Assembly: GCA_902497185.1 (NCBI GenBank)
Contig: CABVEG010000041.1
Coordinates: 1-10,652, forward strand
Direction: 5' to 3'
Length of the DNA: 10,652 nucleotides
Origin: an uncultured Eubacteriales bacterium
GTDB lineage: Bacteria > Bacillota > Clostridia > Lachnospirales > CAG-274
Of the stretch, positions 6,056 to 10,652 are shown piece after piece (the stretch's first letter is position 1; every line of letters starts with the position of its first letter). The notes under the pieces were generated by a model. It ran no database searches, was not told where the DNA came from, and worked only from the letters and a program-made list of their open reading frames with translations. Both the position numbers and the translations under genes were made by a program.

Positions 6056-7137
6056 TATGTGCTGAATGTGGCACTGAACTTACGCTTGATACTGCTTTTG
6101 AATTTAACGGTGAATATTACTGCGAGGATTGCCTTGACGATTTGACCGTTATATGCGACCACTGCAATACAAGAATATTCAGAGAGTATGCTAACATTGA
6201 TTCAAATTACACATTATGCCAAGAGTGTTATTATGAGCATTACACCTGTTGTGAGGACTGCGGCAGGATAATAGCCAATGAAGATTGCTATTACATTGAT
6301 GAATATGATGATTATCCCTATTGCTACGGCTGCTATCAGCAAGTTCAAAAGTACAAGGGTATTCACGACTACGATTACAAGCCTGACCCAATATTCCACG
6401 GTAACGGAAATAGATTTTTTGGTGTGGAATTAGAGGTCGACTGTGGCGGTCACATTGACGATAATGCAAGAGAGGTACTTGAAATTGCCAATGATAACCA
6501 AGAAGAAAATCTGTACATAAAGCATGACGGCAGTCTTGAGGACGGCTTTGAGCTTGTAACTCACCCTATGACGCTTGACTACCACAAAAATATTATGCCT
6601 TGGAAGAAGATAATGGAAAGACTTATAAAGCTAGGCTACACAAGTCACAAGACAACTACCTGTGGCTTACATTGCCACATTAACCGTTCAGCCTTTGGTG
6701 ATACCTATGAGGAGCAGGAAGAAGTGATTGCAAGAATACTTTACTTTGTAGAACACCATTGGGCAGAAATGCTTAGATTTTCAAGAAGAACAGAGGGACA
6801 AATGCAGAGATGGGCTGCAAGGTACGGTATAAAAAGTAAGCCAAAGGAGCTTATGGACGATGCCAAAAATAATAACTACAGCCGTTACAGATGTATTAAC
6901 ATACAAAACTACAACACAATAGAATTTAGGATGTTTAGAGGAACTTTAAAATATAACACCTTTATAGCCACATTACAGCTTGTTAATGAGATTTGTAATG
7001 TGGCTGTTTTTATGTCTGATGATGAAATTCAAAGTCTTACTTGGCTTGATTTTGTAAAAGGACTTAATACTTCTGAACATAATGAATTAATTACTTATCT
7101 TAAAGAAAGAAATATTTACGAAAGTGAGGCTGAATAA
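6037..7137 (+). CDS. Amidoligase_2-family enzyme with three N-terminal zinc modules
   Basis: The protein has 366 residues. Residues 1-100 carry three CxxC...CxxC units: C8/C11-C29/C32, C40/C43-C61/C64 and C72/C75-C96/C99. First cysteines are exactly 32 residues apart (8, 40, 72), so these look like duplicated zinc-binding modules. From about residue 127 it is an Amidoligase_2 domain of the glutamine synthetase/GCS-like fold. Motifs are GVELEVD (129-135, with E131 and E133 as likely metal ligands), KHDGSL (162-167), GFELVTHP (170-177), GLHCH (210-214) and EFRMFRGTLKYNT (296-308). The family is predicted to form amide or isopeptide bonds using ATP. AGGGAGG at 6023-6029 precedes the ATG, inside the end of the recombinase gene. 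The next gene, a glutamine amidotransferase, starts two bases after its stop. The substrate is unknown; the zinc modules may bind a target protein or nucleic acid. Confidence 0.85.
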   Translation: MEETKLICAECGTELTLDTAFEFNGEYYCEDCLDDLTVICDHCNTRIFREYANIDSNYTLCQECYYEHYTCCEDCGRIIANEDCYYIDEYDDYPYCYGCYQQVQKYKGIHDYDYKPDPIFHGNGNRFFGVELEVDCGGHIDDNAREVLEIANDNQEENLYIKHDGSLEDGFELVTHPMTLDYHKNIMPWKKIMERLIKLGYTSHKTTTCGLHCHINRSAFGDTYEEQEEVIARILYFVEHHWAEMLRFSRRTEGQMQRWAARYGIKSKPKELMDDAKNNNYSRYRCINIQNYNTIEFRMFRGTLKYNTFIATLQLVNEICNVAVFMSDDEIQSLTWLDFVKGLNTSEHNELITYLKERNIYESEAE

Positions 7138-7138
7138 T

Positions 7139-8074
7139 ATGTGCTGTTTATTTGGTTTAATTGATTACAATAAGTGTTTTTCTATAAAACAGAAAGAAAA
7201 AATAATTAGGATCCTTTCAAGAGAATGTGAAGCAAGAGGTACTGATGCAACAGGTATTGCCTACTTATCGGGAAATAAAATGAATATATACAAAAAGCCC
7301 TTACCTGCTCACAAAATTAGATTTAGTCTTAATGGTAATCCCAATGTAGTTATGGGACATACTAGACTGACTACACAGGGAAGTGAAAAAAATAATATTA
7401 ACAATCATCCATTTTATTCTGAAAAGCTTGGCTTTGCCCTTGCTCATAATGGTGTGCTTTATAATGATAAACCCCTAAGAAAAACAGAGAAACTCCCTAA
7501 AACAAAAATAGAAACAGATTCATACATAGCTGTACAACTTATAGACAGTAAAAATGCCCTCAACCCCGATGCCGTTAAGTATATGGCTGAAAAGGTCGAG
7601 GGATCTTTTTGCTTTACAATACTTAGTCAAGAAAATGAATTGTATATTGTAAAAGGAGACAATCCTATGTGCATAGCAAAATTCAATGGCTTTTACATTT
7701 ATGCCTCAACAAAGGAAATACTTATAAAGGCATTAAAAAAGTTGGATTTAAAATATTATAAGTTGGTAGATGTAAAAGATGAAGAAATACTAAAATTCAA
7801 TATCCGTGGTAAAATTACAAGGTATAATTTTACTATGAAAAGCTGTAGCTGTTATGGTTATCCATATTGGGACTTTGGAAGAAACAAGTCAAAAGCTGTT
7901 AAAAGCTATAAAGATGAATATATTGAGGATTTAATATATTTTGGCAAAATCGTAGGCATTGACAGAGAGGACATTATATCGCTGCTTGATATGGGCTATG
8001 ACTACATGGATATTGAGGAAATGTTGTATGAAGCCGATTTTTATGGCGATGATATTTACTGTAGTGAAATATGA
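7139..8074 (+). CDS. Stand-alone class II glutamine amidotransferase
   Basis: The protein has 311 residues when started at ATG 7139. This start is chosen over an in-frame GTG at 7124 because class II amidotransferases use the cysteine right after Met as an N-terminal nucleophile, and the protein then begins MCCLFGLIDY. Conserved glutaminase motifs are RGTDATGI (33-40), GHTRLTT (73-79), HNG (103-105, oxyanion hole) and ETDSY (125-129). The domain hydrolyses glutamine to glutamate and ammonia. No synthetase or SIS domain is attached: after about residue 225 there is a C-rich patch (SCSCYGYPYWDF) and an acidic helical tail of about 55 residues (IEDLIYFGK, DIISLLDMGYDYMDIEEML). Direct adjacency to the amidoligase suggests it feeds ammonia to that enzyme. 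It could instead act as an Ntn-type peptidase or deamidase that reverses it. Confidence 0.85.
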   Translation: MCCLFGLIDYNKCFSIKQKEKIIRILSRECEARGTDATGIAYLSGNKMNIYKKPLPAHKIRFSLNGNPNVVMGHTRLTTQGSEKNNINNHPFYSEKLGFALAHNGVLYNDKPLRKTEKLPKTKIETDSYIAVQLIDSKNALNPDAVKYMAEKVEGSFCFTILSQENELYIVKGDNPMCIAKFNGFYIYASTKEILIKALKKLDLKYYKLVDVKDEEILKFNIRGKITRYNFTMKSCSCYGYPYWDFGRNKSKAVKSYKDEYIEDLIYFGKIVGIDREDIISLLDMGYDYMDIEEMLYEADFYGDDIYCSEI

Positions 8075-8081
8075 TAAATAA

Positions 8082-8117
8082 AATAATTGGGAGATTTGAA
8101 TCTCCTGATTATTTTTT
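8082..8117 (+). terminator. Intrinsic terminator of the recombinase-amidoligase-amidotransferase operon
   Basis: AATAATTGGGAGATT (8082-8096) pairs with AATCTCCTGATTATT (8099-8113). Only two G-T wobbles interrupt it, giving a 15-bp stem around a two-base centre, and the right arm runs into TTTTTT (8112-8117). It begins seven bases after the amidotransferase stop and marks the end of the three-gene unit. Confidence 0.85.
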
Positions 8118-8203
8118 ATAAGTAGGGCAAAAAATACAGTATATAGTACGGAAAAGCTCAATATGTCAATAAAAAAGCCTGTAAAATAAACCTAGCATAT
8201 TAC

Positions 8204-8443
8204 CTACTTTAAAAGTTCATCGTAAGTAGTATCCAATATTTCCTTAATAGCTCTAAGCTGTACAAGCTGAATATGTTGTATACCTCTCTCAATTTTAACA
8301 AGAGTTTCCCTTGTAATAGGCACTCCAAGCAGCTGTACTTTTCTTACCAGTTCTGTTTGTCCCAGCCCACGAGATAAACGAATTTCTCTAATATTTTTAC
8401 CGATGCTGCCATTGCAATCCTGCTTTATTTTTTGTTCATTCAC
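8204..8443 (-). CDS. XRE/Cro-family helix-turn-helix regulator
   Basis: The protein has 79 residues and is a single Cro/C1-type DNA-binding domain. IGKNIREIRLSRGLGQTELV (14-33) gives the first helices and scaffold; ITRETLVKIERG (43-54) fits the recognition helix and the usual 'I..IE.G' end; LRAIKEILDTTYDELL (63-78) is the last helix. No effector or peptidase domain is attached. The start is GTG at 8443, supported by GGAGGGG (8451-8457) seven bases upstream; the overlapping ATG triplets are out of frame. It is divergent from the WYL regulator and convergent with the amidotransferase operon. A TATAAT box (8487-8492, minus strand) and a TGTAA-N7-TTACA dyad (8494-8510) lie upstream, so self-repression is likely. 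It may control the WYL gene, the operon to its left, or only itself. Confidence 0.85.
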   Translation of the reverse strand: MNEQKIKQDCNGSIGKNIREIRLSRGLGQTELVRKVQLLGVPITRETLVKIERGIQHIQLVQLRAIKEILDTTYDELLK

Positions 8444-8493
8444 ATTATATCCCCTCCAAAGGACTAAAATTGGTTCATTTTTATTGATTATAA

Positions 8494-8510
8494 TGTAATG
8501 CTGTGTTACA
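8494..8510. promoter_or_regulatory. TGTAA-N7-TTACA dyad, possible XRE operator
   Basis: TGTAA (8494-8498) and TTACA (8506-8510) are perfect inverted halves seven bases apart. They lie directly upstream of the minus-strand TATAAT box (8487-8492) of the XRE gene, where a small Cro-like repressor would block polymerase. No good -35 hexamer is found at 16-18 bases from that box. Confidence 0.35.
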
Positions 8511-8591
8511 ATGGGACTGAAACAAGTCCAATAAATTTTGAAACTGCAAATTCTTTTATAGAAAAAATATAAAATTATAATTATTTTTTAT

Positions 8592-8610
8592 AACGTCATA
8601 TTATGTCGTT
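8592..8610. promoter_or_regulatory. 19-bp near-perfect palindrome ahead of the WYL regulator gene
   Basis: AACGTCATATTATGTCGTT reads almost identically on both strands: nine-base arms around a central T, with one mismatched pair. It ends 32 bases before the WYL start codon, in the promoter region. Size, symmetry and position fit the operator of a dimeric regulator, most simply the WYL protein itself. Confidence 0.5.
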
Positions 8611-8642
8611 GTGTGATGTTAGAATGATAATGGTGATGAAAT

Positions 8643-9614
8643 ATGGACAAACTGACAAGACTATTACTATTGCACTCCAGATTGACTAAGGGAGGAAAAA
8701 TAAATAAACTTGCATTTTGTATGGAATGTGAGATTAATCCTCGTACTTTTGATAGAGATATAGAAGATATAAGATTATATCTTAGTGATTCCTTTAGTAA
8801 TGAAAATCTGATTTATGACAGAAAAACAAATGAATATTATATAGAAAATTGTTTACCTGAAAATAAACTTGAAGCAGTCGAGTTTTCATTAATAAAGCGT
8901 ATACTTATTGACTCAAATGCACTTAGAAAGGACGAAATGGAAGGCTTGCTTTATCATTTATTTAATATAACTCATGTAAGTAATAACAGCTTACTTAATG
9001 AACTTATGAATGATTTAGAATTGTACAAGGAGCCTGTACACAAAAAAGCTCTTATTAAAATGTATGGAGACCTTTCAATATGTATACGCAAAAAGTATGT
9101 AATAAAGCTTCATTACCACAAATCCAACGGCGAAGAAATATTAAGAGATGTATTCCCTTGCAGTTTAAGATATGATTCGGGATATATTTATTTATCTGCT
9201 TTCAGATGTGATATTGAAGCTCAATATCCTGCCTTTTTCAGAATCGATAGAATATATTCATTTGAAATTTTACGCAGTCAGTCAACGTCAGAGTCCATTA
9301 AGGTTATTAAATATAATGAGAAATATTTTAAAAACATTATAGGTATGTACGGAGGTGAATATACAAAAATCAAATTATGGTGTAAAAATAATATATTGGA
9401 ATATGTTGAAAATACATTTACTGATATATTAGATATAGAAAAGAAAGAAAATGGAAGTATCGTAACTCTTAACGCATTTGAAGATGGCTTTGTCAAATGG
9501 TTGTCTAAATATTCAGTTGAGGATATTTATGTACTAAAACCTCTACACTTGATAAACAGAATAAAATATGAAGCTATTAATGTAATTAATAAATATGAAA
9601 CGGAGGAAAAATAA
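8643..9614 (+). CDS. WYL-domain transcriptional regulator (HTH-WYL-WCX)
   Basis: The 323 residues are a typical length for this family. Residues 1-45 form a winged HTH (LTRLLLLHSRLTKGGKINKL, then NPRTFDRDIEDIRLYL as the recognition part). A helical linker runs to about 130. The WYL domain (about 135-215) shows FPCSLRYDSGYIYLSAF and FRIDRIYSFEI; the W-Y-L triad itself reads Y-I-Y-L (181-184), so the name-giving Trp is replaced. The WCX-like C-terminal part ends in WLSKYSVEDIYVLKP (286-300). WYL proteins sense ligands, often nucleic-acid or nucleotide signals, and frequently control defence or stress loci as activators or repressors. A weak GGTGAT lies five bases before ATG. The next gene starts two bases after the stop, so the two form one operon. 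A palindromic operator candidate is just upstream. Confidence 0.88.
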   Translation: MDKLTRLLLLHSRLTKGGKINKLAFCMECEINPRTFDRDIEDIRLYLSDSFSNENLIYDRKTNEYYIENCLPENKLEAVEFSLIKRILIDSNALRKDEMEGLLYHLFNITHVSNNSLLNELMNDLELYKEPVHKKALIKMYGDLSICIRKKYVIKLHYHKSNGEEILRDVFPCSLRYDSGYIYLSAFRCDIEAQYPAFFRIDRIYSFEILRSQSTSESIKVIKYNEKYFKNIIGMYGGEYTKIKLWCKNNILEYVENTFTDILDIEKKENGSIVTLNAFEDGFVKWLSKYSVEDIYVLKPLHLINRIKYEAINVINKYETEEK

Positions 9615-9616
9615 CT

Positions 9617-10652
9617 ATGGCTAAAAAAATTCGATTTCCGCTTGAAATGGAAAATGAGGTACAGGTAAGGTCTTTGGAGGAATTAAAAAACAACTTTTCT
9701 TTGGAAAAAGTGCTTATGTATTATGATAATGGCAGACTTGATGTATGGCTTAGAGATAGGTATTACAGTGATATTGCGGATAAAATAGCTGCTCTTGATA
9801 AAGGCTCTGATTCATTTAATAAGGATATTTGTAAAATATTTGATGTTAAATATACAGAGGATGTAAATATAGACCTTAAATCAATCGAAATAATTAATGA
9901 AAGAATTTCTAAGTTAAAGTCTTATACCGATGATGAAAAATACAGAAAGGTTATTGACAACATTGCCTTTAATCAGGAGGAATTATGGGATTTGCTTGAT
10001 GAAGGAAAAACAACTATATACTTATGCGGCGATAAATTTGATATTCCACTTACAAAGGAAGGAATCGAATACATTGGCGTCAATAATCCCATTGCAGTAA
10101 TTGCTTCAAAAGTTGCTGTAGATTTTGAAAATAAAAATATAAAATTTAATAACATAAGATTTGATGAAAGCTATAAAAAATTATTGCTTCAAAGTACTTT
10201 GTTGGTAAATAATTATAAAAGCACAGCATCTGACTCTGCATATAAAAGTACATATTTAAGGTTCTTTATTTCAAATAAAGCTGAAGATGAAGTAAAAAGA
10301 ACATATGATTATTTACATGATTTTATTAATAAAATACCGCTAGTGGAAAATCAATTTAGCGTTGAGGAATTTGGAATCATTGTGAGTGATTTCTGGAGCA
10401 GTTTTCGGTATGGATTTATTGGTGTAGCACGTATTAATGTACTTACGGATATTGGTGTAGCACGTATTAATGCACTTACGGATGTACTTACGGATGAAAC
10501 TAAGAATCCACTATATCTTATATACAATGATAATTTAAATGATTATGGAAAAATTATATTGGAGGATTGTACCCTTAAAGTTGTATATGAAAATAGGTAT
10601 GAATATCTTAATCCAACTAAGCGTGCCTCAATGATTGATTTTGCAAAAAAGC
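9617..10652 (+). CDS. Protein of unknown function, WYL-operon partner (3' end outside window)
   Basis: The frame is open for 345 codons to the right edge. The start follows GGAGG (9602-9606) by ten bases and lies two bases after the WYL stop. Residues 1-77 form a compact acidic/aromatic module with VRSLEELKNNFSLEKVLMYY, GRLDVWLRDRYYSDIADKI and a closing CKIFDVKY. I recall this pattern at the N-terminus of various anaerobe proteins next to WYL regulators, but I know no function for it. The middle (about 78-260) is mixed alpha/beta with short repeated-looking strands (TTIYLCGDKFDIPL, IKFNNIRFDESY). Residues 268-293 contain an 11-residue tandem duplication. No signal peptide, membrane segment or catalytic motif is evident, so it is probably cytoplasmic. 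It could be an effector controlled by the WYL protein. Confidence 0.75.
   Translation, partial: MAKKIRFPLEMENEVQVRSLEELKNNFSLEKVLMYYDNGRLDVWLRDRYYSDIADKIAALDKGSDSFNKDICKIFDVKYTEDVNIDLKSIEIINERISKLKSYTDDEKYRKVIDNIAFNQEELWDLLDEGKTTIYLCGDKFDIPLTKEGIEYIGVNNPIAVIASKVAVDFENKNIKFNNIRFDESYKKLLLQSTLLVNNYKSTASDSAYKSTYLRFFISNKAEDEVKRTYDYLHDFINKIPLVENQFSVEEFGIIVSDFWSSFRYGFIGVARINVLTDIGVARINALTDVLTDETKNPLYLIYNDNLNDYGKIILEDCTLKVVYENRYEYLNPTKRASMIDFAKK
10418..10495 (+). repeat. In-frame 33-bp tandem repeat, two copies plus a 12-bp partial copy
   Basis: Units 10418-10450 and 10451-10483 differ at one base (GTA versus GCA). They encode IGVARINVLTD and IGVARINALTD. The last 12 bases of the unit (GTACTTACGGAT) occur once more at 10484-10495 (VLTD). 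The unit length is a multiple of three, so gain or loss of copies changes protein length without breaking the frame. Near-identity of the copies points to a recent event. Confidence 0.9.

Noticed and set aside
6191..6469. Hydrophobic minus-strand frames inside the amidoligase gene that look like membrane peptides
   Set aside because: They mirror the Asp/Tyr/Asn-rich codons of the zinc modules on the other strand and have no start signals.

Overview
The window looks like low-GC Firmicute DNA, most likely from a gut-type clostridial anaerobe. The reasons are strong AGGAGG-type ribosome binding sites, frequent GTG and TTG starts, AT-rich promoters and the protein families present. It has a mosaic structure. 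Roughly the first 2.6 kb is visibly richer in G+C and carries metabolic genes. The remainder is AT-rich and carries accessory genes: an orphan ATPase, a recombinase, an amidoligase, a glutamine amidotransferase and transcription regulators. The switch coincides with what I read as the 3' end of a decayed group II intron (about 2638-2698).

Left part (1-2698, + strand): the C-terminal end of a MerR-type regulator, an iron-dependent alcohol dehydrogenase, and an aldo/keto reductase with a lipoprotein signal peptide. A short decayed copy of the aldo/keto reductase N-terminus follows, and then the group II intron relic.

Middle part (2721-5425): two minus-strand genes, each with a good sigma-A-like promoter. 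They are a DUF4143-type AAA ATPase and a small membrane-anchored protein of unknown function. Next comes about 575 bp without a convincing gene. It holds a 252-bp element with terminal inverted repeats and five consecutive internal hairpins, then a hairpin plus intrinsic terminator, then a cluster of inverted and direct repeats at the recombinase promoter.

Core module (5426-8074, + strand): three tightly packed genes encode a small serine recombinase (TTG start), an Amidoligase_2-family enzyme with three N-terminal CxxC-CxxC zinc modules, and a stand-alone class II glutamine amidotransferase whose natural start exposes the catalytic cysteine. They end at a strong terminator (8082-8117). The set looks like a mobile amide-forming or peptide-tagging system. 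Neither the substrate nor the direction of the reaction can be read from sequence. This is the best candidate here for an undescribed system.

Right part (8204-10652): a minus-strand XRE-family regulator faces a WYL-domain regulator. A near-perfect 19-bp palindrome lies just ahead of the WYL gene. Two bases after the WYL gene begins a long gene of unknown function that runs off the window and carries an in-frame 33-bp tandem duplication.
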